A stretch of DNA of 64,000 nucleotides from Ptiloglossa arizonensis (taxonomy: Eukaryota > Arthropoda > Insecta > Hymenoptera > Colletidae). The stretch lies in the NCBI RefSeq assembly GCF_051014685.1, contig NW_027478874.1, positions 124,001 to 188,000 on the forward strand. Reading direction: 5' to 3'. Positions 1 through 9,932 of this stretch are shown one piece after another. The notes under the pieces were generated by a model. It worked only from the letters and a program-made list of their open reading frames with translations, did no database searches and was not told the origin of the DNA. The translations under genes were made by a program, and so were the position numbers. Positions within the stretch are counted from its first letter, which is position 1, and each line of letters begins with the position of its first letter.

Positions 1-7
1 CTACACC

Positions 8-24
8 TACCGTTGTAATCGGGC
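8..24 (+). promoter_or_regulatory. CENP-B-box-like element (representative copy)
   Basis: The 17 bases TACCGTTGTAATCGGGC span the monomer junction. Against the essential CENP-B box pattern NTTCGNNNNANNCGGGN they match 7 of 9 required bases (CG, A and CGGG; the two T are replaced by AC). Against the canonical mammalian box CTTCGTTGGAAACGGGA, 11 of the last 16 positions agree. The element recurs in nearly every monomer. By simple probability a 7-of-9 match is expected about 0.5 times per 175-bp monomer on both strands, so the match is suggestive only. No protein is shown to bind it. Confidence 0.4.
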
Positions 25-185
25 GAGTTTCTACTTTCAGATGCAACAGAAATTTTGCGGATCGATCAATCCGTTCGCGAGATATAGCCGTTTGGATGTA
101 AGAAACGCTTGAGAAACTCAAAATTTTCGCAGTTCTGATGCTCGAAACGAATGACTAGAACGGCCTAGGGGAGAAGTACGCATAC
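11..185 (+). repeat. Reference monomer (first complete 175-bp unit)
   Basis: This unit sets the phase used in this annotation. Conserved blocks within it are GAGTTTCTACTTT (25-37), AACAGAA (45-51), CAATCCGTTCGCGAGA (67-82), TAAGAAAC (99-106), AACTCAAAATTTTCGC (115-130) and GATGCTCGAAAC (137-148). Variable stretches lie between them: the ATG/AAG site near 40-43, the centre of the dyad at 63-65, 85-98, 107-111, 133-136, 149-154, 163-166 and the last ten bases 176-185. A representative monomer has about 45 percent GC, 13 CpG and 56 percent purine on this strand (hand count). Two A/T palindromes, AAATTTT (50-56) and AAAATTTT (120-127), lie about 71 bp apart. Confidence 0.95.
109..121. other. Short hairpin TTGAG-AAA-CTCAA (representative)
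   Basis: A 5-bp inverted repeat flanks an AAA loop, immediately before the AAAATTTT tract. The GAGGAACTC class keeps the stem with a GAA loop. The CGCTTTAGAAACTC class breaks it at the third pair. It is present in most but not all monomers. Confidence 0.7.
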
Positions 186-1400
186 CGTTGTAATCGGGCG
201 AGTTTCTACTTTCAGATGCAACAGAAATCATGCGGATTGGTCAATCCGTTCGCGAGATATGGCCGTTTGGATGTAAGAAACGCTTGAGAAACTCAAAATT
301 TTCGCAGTGCAGATGCTCGAAACAAATAACTAGAACGGCCTAGGGGAAAACTACACCCACCGTTGTAATCGGGCGAGTTTCTACTTTCAGATGCAACAGA
401 AATTTTGCGGATTGGTCAATCCGTTCGCGAGATATGGCAGTTTGGAGGTAAGAAACGCTTGAGGAACTCAAAATTTTCGCAGTTCTGATGCTCGAAACGA
501 ATAACTAGAACGGACTAGGGGAAAACTACTCCCACCGTTGTAATCGGGCGAGTTTCTACTTTCAGATGCAACAGAAATTTTGCGGATTGAGCAATCCGTT
601 CGCGAGATATGGCAGTTTGGAGATAAGAAACGCTTTAGAAACTCAAAATTTTCGCAGTTCCGATGCTCGAAACGAATAACTAGAACGGCCCAGGGGAAAA
701 CTACACATACCGTTGCAATCGGGCGAGTTTCTACTTTCAGATGCAACAGAAATTATGCGGATTGGTCAATCCGTTCGCGAGATATAGCCGTTTGGATGTA
801 AGAAACGCTTGAGAAACTCAAAATTTTCGCAGTTCTGATGCTCGAAACGAATGACTAGAACGGCCTAGGGGAGAAGTACGCATACCGTTGTAATCGGGCG
901 AGTTTCTACTTTCAGATGCAACAGAAATCATGCGGATTGGTCAATCCGTTCGCGAGATATGGCCGTTTGGATGTAAGAAACGCTTGGGAAACTCAAAATT
1001 TTCGCAGTGCAGATGCTCGAAACCAATAACTAGAACGGCCTAGGGGAAAACTACACCCACCGTTGTAATCGGGCGAGTTTCTACTTTCACATGCAACAGA
1101 AATTTTGCGGATTGGTCAATCCGTTCGCGAGATATGGCAGTTTGGAGGTAAGAAACGCTTGAGGAACTCAAAATTTTCGCAGTTCTGATGCTCGAAACGA
1201 ATAACTAGAACGGACTAGGGGAAAACTACTCCCACCGTTGTAATCGGGCGAGTTTCTACTTTCAGATGCAACAGAAATTTTGCGGATTGAGCAATCCGTT
1301 CGCGAGATATGGCAGTTTGGAGATAAGAAACGCTTTAGAAACTCAAAATTTTCGCAGTTCCGATGCTCGAAACGAATAACTAGAACGGCCCAGGGGAAAA

Positions 1401-2800
1401 GTGCGCATACCGTTGTAATCGGGCGAGTTTCTACTTTCAGAAGCAACAGAAATTTTGCGGATTGGTCAATCCGTTCGCGAGATATGGCCGTTTGGATGTA
1501 AGAAACGCTTGAGAAACTCAAAATTTTCGCAGTGCTGATGCTCGAAACAAATAACTAGAACGGCCTAGGGGAAAACTACACCCACCGTTGTAATCGGGCG
1601 AGTTTCTACTTTCAGATGCAACAGAAATTTTGCGGATTGGTCAATCCGTTCGCGAGATATGGCAGTTTGGAGGTAAGAAACGCTTGAGGAACTCAAAATT
1701 TTCGCAGTTCTGATGCTCGAAACGAATAACTAGAACGGCCTAGGGGAAAACTACACCTACCGTTGTAATCGGGCGAGTTTCTACTTTCAGATGCAACAGA
1801 AATTTTGCGGATTGATCAATCCGTTCGCGAGATATGGCAGTTTGGAGATAAGAAACGCTTTAGAAACTCAAAATTTTCGCAGTTCCGATGCTCGAAACGA
1901 ATAACTAGAACGGCCCAGGGGAAAAGTGAGCATACCGTTGTAATCGGGCGAGTTTCTACTTTCAGATGCAACAGAAATTATGCGGATTTGTCAATCCGTT
2001 CGCGAGATATAGCCGTTTGGATGTAAGAAACGCTTGAGAAACTCAAAATTTTCGCAGTGCAGATGCTCGAAACAAATAACTAGAACGGCCTAGGGGAAAA
2101 CTACACCCACTGTTGTAATCGGGCGAGTTTCTACTTTCAGATGCAACAGAAATTTTGCGGATTGGTCAATCCGTTCGCGAGATATGGCAGTTTGGAGGTA
2201 AGAAACGCTTTAGAAACTCAAAATTTTCGCAGTTCCGATGCTCGAAACGAATAACTAGAACGGCCCAGGGGAAAAGTGCGCATACCGTTGTAATCGGGCG
2301 AGTTTCTACTTTCAAATGCAACAGAAATTTTGCGGATTGGTCAATCCGTTCGCGAGATATGGCTGTTTGGAGGTAAGAAACGCTTGAGAAACTCAAAATT
2401 TTCGCAGTTCTGATGCTCGAAACGAATAACTAGAACGGCCTAGGGGAGAAGTACGCATACCGTTGTAATCGGGCGAGTTTCTACTTTCAAATGCAACAGA
2501 AATTTTGCGGATTGGTCAATCCGTTCGCGAGATATGGCTGTTTGGAGGTAAGAAACGCTTGAGAAACTCAAAATTTTCGCAGTTCTGATGCTCGAAACGA
2601 ATGACTAGAACGGCCTAGGGGAAAAGTGCGCATACCGTTGTATTCGGGCGAGTTTCTACTTTCAGAAGCAACAGAAATTTTGCGGATTGGTCAATCCGTT
2701 CGCGAGATATGGCCGTTTGGATGTAAGAAACGCTTGAGAAACTCAAAATTTTCGCAGTGCTGATGCTCGAAACAAATAACTAGAACGGCCTAGGGGAAAA
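1401..2800. repeat. Mixed-monomer segment separating the two tetramer pairs
   Basis: Eight monomers continue in phase but do not form the tetramer. They include GAAGCAACAG-type and CAAATGCAAC-type units and a GTGAGCATAC leader at about 1927. Its parts recur further downstream, around 4600-5300 and 6900-7600. Nothing other than satellite is present. Confidence 0.85.
1808..1823. other. 16-bp perfect palindrome (representative dyad)
   Basis: CGGATTGATCAATCCG is its own reverse complement and contains a BclI site. Most monomers retain both 7-bp arms, CGGATTG and CAATCCG, while the two central bases vary (AT in this class, GT in the commonest class, AG in the ATTGAGCAAT class). It lies about 49 bp downstream of the CENP-B-like element and just before the invariant NruI site TCGCGA. 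Such dyads can extrude as cruciforms or bind dimeric proteins. Neither is shown here. Confidence 0.85.
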
Positions 2801-4264
2801 CTACACCTACCGTTGTAATCGGGCGAGTTTCTACTTTCAGATGCAACAGAAATTTTGCGGATCGATCAATCCGTTCGCGAGATATAGCCGTTTGGATGTA
2901 AGAAACGCTTGAGAAACTCAAAATTTTCGCAGTTCTGATGCTCGAAACGAATGACTAGAACGGCCTAGGGGAGAAGTACGCATACCGTTGTAATCGGGCG
3001 AGTTTCTACTTTCAGATGCAACAGAAATCATGCGGATTGGTCAATCCGTTCGCGAGATATGGCCGTTTGGATGTAAGAAACGCTTGAGAAACTCAAAATT
3101 TTCGCAGTGCAGATGCTCGAAACAAATAACTAGAACGGCCTAGGGGAAAACTACACCCACCGTTGTAATCGGGCGAGTTTCTACTTTCAGATGCAACAGA
3201 AATTTTGCGGATTGGTCAATCCGTTCGCGAGATATGGCAGTTTGGAGGTAAGAAACGCTTGAGGAACTCAAAATTTTCGCAGTTCTGATGCTCGAAACGA
3301 ATAACTAGAACGGACTAGGGGAAAACTACTCCCACCGTTGTAATCGGGCGAGTTTCTACTTTCAGATGCAACAGAAATTTTGCGGATTGAGCAATCCGTT
3401 CGCGAGATATGGCAGTTTGGAGATAAGAAACGCTTTAGAAACTCAAAATTTTCGCAGTTCCGATGCTCGAAACGAATAACTAGAACGGCCCAGGGGAAAA
3501 CTACACATACCGTTGCAATCGGGCGAGTTTCTACTTTCAGATGCAACAGAAATTATGCGGATTGGTCAATCCGTTCGCGAGATATAGCCGTTTGGATGTA
3601 AGAAACGCTTGAGAAACTCAAAATTTTCGCAGTTCTGATGCTCGAAACGAATGACTAGAACGGCCTAGGGGAGAAGTACGCATACCGTTGTAATCGGGCG
3701 AGTTTCTACTTTCAGATGCAACAGAAATCATGCGGATTGGTCAATCCGTTCGCGAGATATGGCCGTTTGGATGCAAGAAACGCTTGAGAAACTCAAAATT
3801 TTCGCAGTGCAGATGCTCGAAACAAATAACTAGAACGGCCTAGGGGAAAACTACACCCACCGTTGTAATCGGGCGAGTTTCTACTTTCAGATGCAACAGA
3901 AATTTTGCGGATCGGTCAATCCGTTCGCGAGATATGGCAGTTTGGAGGTAAGAAACGCTTGAGGAACTCAAAATTTTCGCAGTTCTGATGCTCGAAACGA
4001 ATAACTAGAACGGACTAGGGGAAAACTACTCCCACCGTTGTAATCGGGCGAGTTTCTACTTTCAGATGCAACAGAAATTTTGCGGATTGAGCAATCCGTT
4101 CGCGAGATATGGCAGTTTGGAGATAAGAAACGCTTTAGAAACTCAAAATTTTCGCAGTTCCGATGCTCGAAACGAATAACTAGAACGGCCCAGGGGAAAA
4201 GTGCGCATACCGTTGTAATCGGGCGAGTTTCTACTTTCAGAAGCAACAGAAATTTTGCGGATTG
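2801..4264. repeat. Copy of 1-1464, offset 2800 bp (16 monomers)
   Basis: Both 700-bp tetramers of the window start reappear here with a handful of differences (T974/C3774, G987/A3787, C1024/A3824, C1090/G3890, T1112/C3912). The similarity stops at about 4264, where ATTGGTCAAT in the first copy becomes ATTGATCAAT in this one. Confidence 0.9.
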
Positions 4265-5666
4265 ATCAATCCGTTCGCGAGATATGGAAGTTTGGAGATA
4301 AGAAACGCTTTAGAAACTCAAAATTTTCGCAGTTCCGATGCTCGAAACGAATAACTAGAACGGCCCAGGGGAAAAGTGCGCATACCGTTGTAATCGGGCG
4401 AGTTTCTACTTTCAAATGCAACAGAAATTTTGCGGATTGGTCAATCCGTTCGCGAGATATGGCTGTTTGGAGGTAAGAAACGCTTGAGAAACTCAAAATT
4501 TTCGCAGTTCTGATGCTCGAAACGAATAACTAGAACGGCCTAGGGGAAAAGTGCGCATACCGTTGTAATCGGGCGAGTTTCTACTTTCAGAAGCAACAGA
4601 AATTTTGCGGATTGGTCAATCCGTTCGCGAGATATGGCCGTTTGGATGTAAGAAACGCTTGAGAAACTCAAAATTTTCGCAGTGCTGATGCTCGAAACAA
4701 ATAACTAGAACGGCCTAGGGGAAAACTACACCCACCGTTGTAATCGGGCGAGTTTCTACTTTCAGATGCAACAGAAATTTTGCGGATTGGTCAATCCGTT
4801 CGCGAGATATGGCAGTTTGGAGGTAAGAAACGCTTGAGGAACTCAAAATTTTCGCAGTTCTGATGCTCGAAACGAATAACTAGAACGGCCTAGGGGAAAA
4901 CTACACCTACCGTTGTAATCGGGCGAGTTTCTACTTTCAGATGCAACAGAAATTTTGCGGATTGATCAATCCGTTCGCGAGATATGGCAGTTTGGAGATA
5001 AGAAACGCTTTAGAAACTCAAAATTTTCGCAGTTCCGATGCTCGAAACGAATAACTAGAACGGCCCAGGGGAAAAGTGAGCATACCGTTGTAATCGGGCG
5101 AGTTTCTACTTTCAGATGCAACAGAAATTATGCGGATTTGTCAATCCGTTCGCGAGATATAGCCGTTTGGATGTAAGAAACGCTTGAGAAACTCAAAATT
5201 TTCGCAGTGCAGATGCTCGAAACAAATAACTAGAACGGCCTAGGGGAAAACTACACCCACTGTTGTAATCGGGCGAGTTTCTACTTTCAGATGCAACAGA
5301 AATTTTGCGGATTGGTCAATCCGTTCGCGAGATATGGCAGTTTGGAGGTAAGAAACGCTTGAGGAACTCAAAATTTTCGCAGTTCTGATGCTCGAAACGA
5401 ATAACTAGAACGGACTAGGGGAAAACTACTCCCACCGTTGTAATCGGGCGAGTTTCTACTTTCAGATACAACAGAAATTTTGCGGATTGAGCAATCCGTT
5501 CGCGAGATATGGCAGTTTGGAGATAAGAAACGCTTTAGAAACTCAAAATTTTCGCAGTTCCGATGCTCGAAACGAATAACTAGAACGGCCCAGGGGAAAA
5601 GTGCGCATACCGTTGTAATCGGGCGAGTTTCTACTTTCAAATGCAACAGAAATTTTGCGGATTGGT
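4192..5666. repeat. 1.47-kb block duplicated at 6467-7941 (offset 2275)
   Basis: From GTGCGCATAC at about 4201 the sequence agrees with that 2275 bp (13 monomers) downstream. The match ends at about 5666, where this copy reads GGTCGATCCG and the other GGTCAATCCG. A third relationship, offset 3675 bp, links 4290-5863 to 7965-9538. Confidence 0.85.
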
Positions 5667-6466
5667 CGATCCGTTCGCGGGATGTGGCAGTTTGGAAGTA
5701 AGAAACGCTTGAGAAACTCAAAATTTTCGCAGTTCTGATGCTCGAAACGAATAACCAGAACGGCCCAGGGGAAAAGTGCGCCTACCGTTGTAATCGGGCG
5801 AGTTTCTACTTTCAAATGCAACAGAAATTTTGCGGATTGGTCAATCCGTTCGCGAGATATGGCTGTTTGGAGATAAGAAACGCTTTAGAAACTCAAAATT
5901 TTCGCAGTTCCGATGCTCGAAACGAATAACTAGAACGGCCCAGGGGAAAAGTGCGCATACCGTTGTAATCGGGCGAGTTTCTACTTTCAAATGCAACAGA
6001 AATTTTGCGGATTGGTCAATCCGTTCGCGAGATATGGCTGTTTGGAGGTAAGAAACGCTTGAGAAACTCAAAATTTTCGCAGTTCTGATGCTCGAAACGA
6101 ATAACTAGAACGGCCTAGGGGAAAAGTGCGCATACCGTTGTAATCGGGCGAGTTTCTACTTTCAGAAGCAACAGAAATTTTGCGGATTGGTCAATCCGTT
6201 CGCGAGATATGGCCGTTTGGATGTAAGAAACGCTTGAGAAACTCAAAATTTTCGCAGTGCTGATGCTCGAAACAAATAACTAGAACGGCCTAGGGGAAAA
6301 CTACACCCACCGTTGTAATCGGGCGAGTTTCTACTTTCAGATGCAACAGAAATTTTGCGGATTGGTCAATCCGTTCGCGAGATATGGCAGTTTGGAGGTA
6401 AGAAACGCTTGAGGAACTCAAAATTTTCGCAGTTCTGATGCTCGAAACGAATAACTAGAACGGCCT

Positions 6467-7941
6467 AGGGGAAAAGTGCGCATACCGTTGTAATCGGGCG
6501 AGTTTCTACTTTCAGAAGCAACAGAAATTTTGCGGATTGATCAATCCGTTCGCGAGATATGGAAGTTTGGAGATAAGAAACGCTTTAGAAACTCAAAATT
6601 TTCGCAGTTCCGATGCTCGAAACGAATAACTAGAACGGCCCAGGGGAAAAGTGCGCATACCGTTGTAATCGGGCGAGTTTCTACTTTCAAATGCAACAGA
6701 AATTTTGCGGATTGGTCAATCCGTTCGCGAGATATGGCTGTTTGGAGGTAAGAAACGCTTGAGAAACTCAAAATTTTCGCAGTTCTGATGCTCGAAACGA
6801 ATAACTAGAACGGCCTAGGGGAAAAGTGCGCATACCGTTGTAATCGGGCGAGTTTCTACTTTCAGAAGCAACAGAAATTTTGCGGATTGGTCAATCCGTT
6901 CGCGAGATATGGCCGTTTGGATGTAAGAAACGCTTGAGAAACTCAAAATTTTCGCAGTGCTGATGCTCGAAACAAATAACTAGAACGGCCTAGGGGAAAA
7001 CTACACCCACCGTTGTAATCGGGCGAGTTTCTACTTTCAGATGCAACAGAAATTTTGCGGATTGGTCAATCCGTTCGCGAGATATGGCAGTTTGGAGGTA
7101 AGAAACGCTTGAGGAACTCAAAATTTTCGCAGTTCTGATGCTCGAAACGAATAACTAGAACGGCCTAGGGGAAAACTACACCTACCGTTGTAATCGGGCG
7201 AGTTTCTACTTTCAGATGCAACAGAAATTTTGCGGATTGATCAATCCGTTCGCGAGATATGGCAGTTTGGAGATAAGAAACGCTTTAGAAACTCAAAATT
7301 TTCGCAGTTCCGATGCTCGAAACGAATAACTAGAACGGCCCAGGGGAAAAGTGAGCATACCGTTGTAATCGGGCGAGTTTCTACTTTCAGATGCAACAGA
7401 AATTATGCGGATTTGTCAATCCGTTCGCGAGATATAGCCGTTTGGATGTAAGAAACGCTTGAGAAACTCAAAATTTTCGCAGTGCAGATGCTCGAAACAA
7501 ATAACTAGAACGGCCTAGGGGAAAACTACACCCACTGTTGTAATCGGGCGAGTTTCTACTTTCAGATGCAACAGAAATTTTGCGGATTGGTCAATCCGTT
7601 CGCGAGATATGGCAGTTTGGAGGTAAGAAACGCTTGAGGAACTCAAAATTTTCGCAGTTCTGATGCTCGAAACGAATAACTAGAACGGACTAGGGGAAAA
7701 CTACTCCCACCGTTGTAATCGGGCGAGTTTCTACTTTCAGATACAACAGAAATTTTGCGGATTGAGCAATCCGTTCGCGAGATATGGCAGTTTGGAGATA
7801 AGAAACGCTTTAGAAACTCAAAATTTTCGCAGTTCCGATGCTCGAAACGAATAACTAGAACGGCCCAGGGGAAAAGTGCGCATACCGTTGTAATCGGGCG
7901 AGTTTCTACTTTCAAATGCAACAGAAATTTTGCGGATTGGT
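6467..7941. repeat. Second copy of the 4192-5666 block
   Basis: It matches 4192-5666 at offset 2275. From about 7230 it is also repeated 1400 bp further on (8630-9200), so this part of domain I is a patchwork of overlapping 8-, 12-, 13- and 21-monomer displacements rather than one clean unit. Confidence 0.85.
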
Positions 7942-7964
7942 CAATCCGTTCGCGAGATATGGCT

Positions 7965-9538
7965 GTTTGGAGATAAGAAACGCTTTAGAAACTCAAAATT
8001 TTCGCAGTTCCGATGCTCGAAACGAATAACTAGAACGGCCCAGGGGAAAAGTGCGCATACCGTTGTAATCGGGCGAGTTTCTACTTTCAAATGCAACAGA
8101 AATTTTGCGGATTGGTCAATCCGTTCGCGAGATATGGCTGTTTGGAGGTAAGAAACGCTTGAGAAACTCAAAATTTTCGCAGTTCTGATGCTCGAAACGA
8201 ATAACTAGAACGGCCTAGGGGAAAAGTGCGCATACCGTTGTAATCGGGCGAGTTTCTACTTTCAGAAGCAACAGAAATTTTGCGGATTGGTCAATCCGTT
8301 CGCGAGATATGGCCGTTTGGATGTAAGAAACGCTTGAGAAACTCAAAATTTTCGCAGTGCTGATGCTCGAAACAAATAACTAGAACGGCCTAGGGGAAAA
8401 CTACACCCACCGTTGTAATCGGGCGAGTTTCTACTTTCAGATGCAACAGAAATTTTGCGGATTGGTCAATCCGTTCGCGAGATATGGCAGTTTGGAGGTA
8501 AGAAACGCTTGAGGAACTCAAAATTTTCGCAGTTCTGATGCTCGAAACGAATAACTAGAACGGCCTAGGGGAAAACTACACCTACCGTTGTAATCGGGCG
8601 AGTTTCTACTTTCAGATGCAACAGAAATTTTGCGGATTGATCAATCTGTTCGCGAGATATGGCAGTTTGGAGATAAGAAACGCTTTAGAAACTCAAAATT
8701 TTCGCAGTTCCGATGCTCGAAACGAATAACTAGAACGGCCCAGGGGAAAAGTGAGCATACCGTTGTAATCGGGCGAGTTTCTACTTTCAGATGCAACAGA
8801 AATTATGCGGATTTGTCAATCCGTTCGCGAGATATAGCCGTTTGGATGTAAGAAACGCTTGAGAAACTCAAAATTTTCGCAGTGCAGATGCTCGAAACAA
8901 ATAACTAGAACGGCCTAGGGGAAAACTACACCCACTGTTGTAATCGGGCGAGTTTCTACTTTCAGATGCAACAGAAATTTTGCGGATTGGTCAATCCGTT
9001 CGCGAGATATGGCAGTTTGGAGGTAAGAAACGCTTGAGGAACTCAAAATTTTCGCAGTTCTGATGCTCGAAACGAATAACTAGAACGGACTAGGGGAAAA
9101 CTACTCCCACCGTTGTAATCGGGCGAGTTTCTACTTTCAGATGCAACAGAAATTTTGCGGATTGAGCAATCCGTTCGCGAGATATGGCAGTTTGGAGATA
9201 AGAAACGCTTTCGAAACTCAAAATTTTCGCAGTTCCGATGCTCGAAACGAATAACTAGAACGGCCCAGGGGAAAAGTGCGCATACCGTTGTAATCGGGCG
9301 AGTTTCTACTTTCAAATGCAACAGAAATTTTGCGGATTGGTCGATCCGTTCGCGGGATGTGGCAGTTTGGAAGTAAGAAACGCTTGAGAAACTCAAAATT
9401 TTCGCAGTTCTGATGCTCGAAACGAATAACCAGAACGGCCCAGGGGAAAAGTGCGCCTACCGTTGTAATCGGGCGAGTTTCTACTTTCAAATGCAACAGA
9501 AATTTTGCGGATTGGTCAATCCGTTCGCGAGATATGGC
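7965..9538. repeat. Copy of 4290-5863 (offset 3675, 21 monomers)
   Basis: It shares the GGTCGATCCG...CGGGATGTGG monomer and the AATAACCAGAACGG marker. Differences include C4972/T8647, A5467/G9142 and A5538/C9213. The match ends where TTTGGAGATAAG is replaced by TTTGGAGGTAAG. Confidence 0.85.
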
Positions 9539-9807
9539 AGTTTGGAGGTAAGAAACGCTTGAGAAACTCAAAATTTTCGCAGTTCTGATGCTCGAAACGA
9601 ATGACTAGAACGGCCTAGGGGAGAAGTACGCATACCGTTGTAATCGGGCGAGTTTCTACTTTCAGATGCAACAGAAATCATGCGGATTGGTCAATCCGTT
9701 CGCGAGATATGGCCGTTTGGATGTAAGAAACGCTTGAGAAACTCAAAATTTTCGCAGTTCTGATGCTCGAAACGAATAACTAGAACGGCCTAGGGGAAAA
9801 GTGCGCA

Positions 9808-9824
9808 TACTGTTGTAAACGGGC
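9808..9824 (+). promoter_or_regulatory. CENP-B-box-like variant of the 174-bp marker monomer
   Basis: The sequence TACTGTTGTAAACGGGC reads GTTGTAAACGGG over a stretch where the canonical box reads GTTGGAAACGGG (11 of 12). The upstream TTCG half is degraded to ACTG, so only 6 of 9 essential bases remain. The variant recurs in the 174-bp marker monomers of domain II, about once per higher-order repeat, always 122 bp before the TTTTATG deletion site in the units checked (9811/9933, 11385/11507). Confidence 0.4.
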
Positions 9825-9932
9825 GAGTTTCTACTTTCAGATGCAGCAGAAATTTTGCGGATTGATCAATCCCTTCGCGAGATATGGCAGTTTGGAGATA
9901 AGAAACGCTTTAGAAACTCAAAATTTTCGCAG

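Larger units (their letters stand above)
1..1400. repeat. 700-bp tetrameric higher-order repeat, two tandem copies
   Basis: Positions 64-700 recur at 764-1400 with only a few substitutions, for example A287/G987, A324/C1024 and G390/C1090. Each unit holds four distinguishable monomers, including one with AAATCATGCGG and one with the CTACTCCCAC leader followed by ATTGAGCAAT. Confidence 0.9.

Noticed and set aside
81..88. TATA-like GATATAG/GATATGG as a promoter
   Set aside because: It is short, common and variable between monomers, with no associated initiator or transcript evidence.
73..89. A second CENP-B-like match per monomer (GTTCGCGAGATATGGCA form)
   Set aside because: It has TTCG and A but only GG of CGGG. 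A 7-of-9 match is expected about once per two monomers by chance, and the dyad and NruI context explain its conservation equally well.
1168..1521. Open reading frames of 61-117 codons on both strands, recurring throughout the array
   Set aside because: They recur at fixed monomer phase on both strands in overlapping frames, span monomer joints (175 is not a multiple of 3) and appear or vanish with single satellite variants. There is no codon-level constraint, domain or isolated copy; they are by-products of a monomer with few stops.
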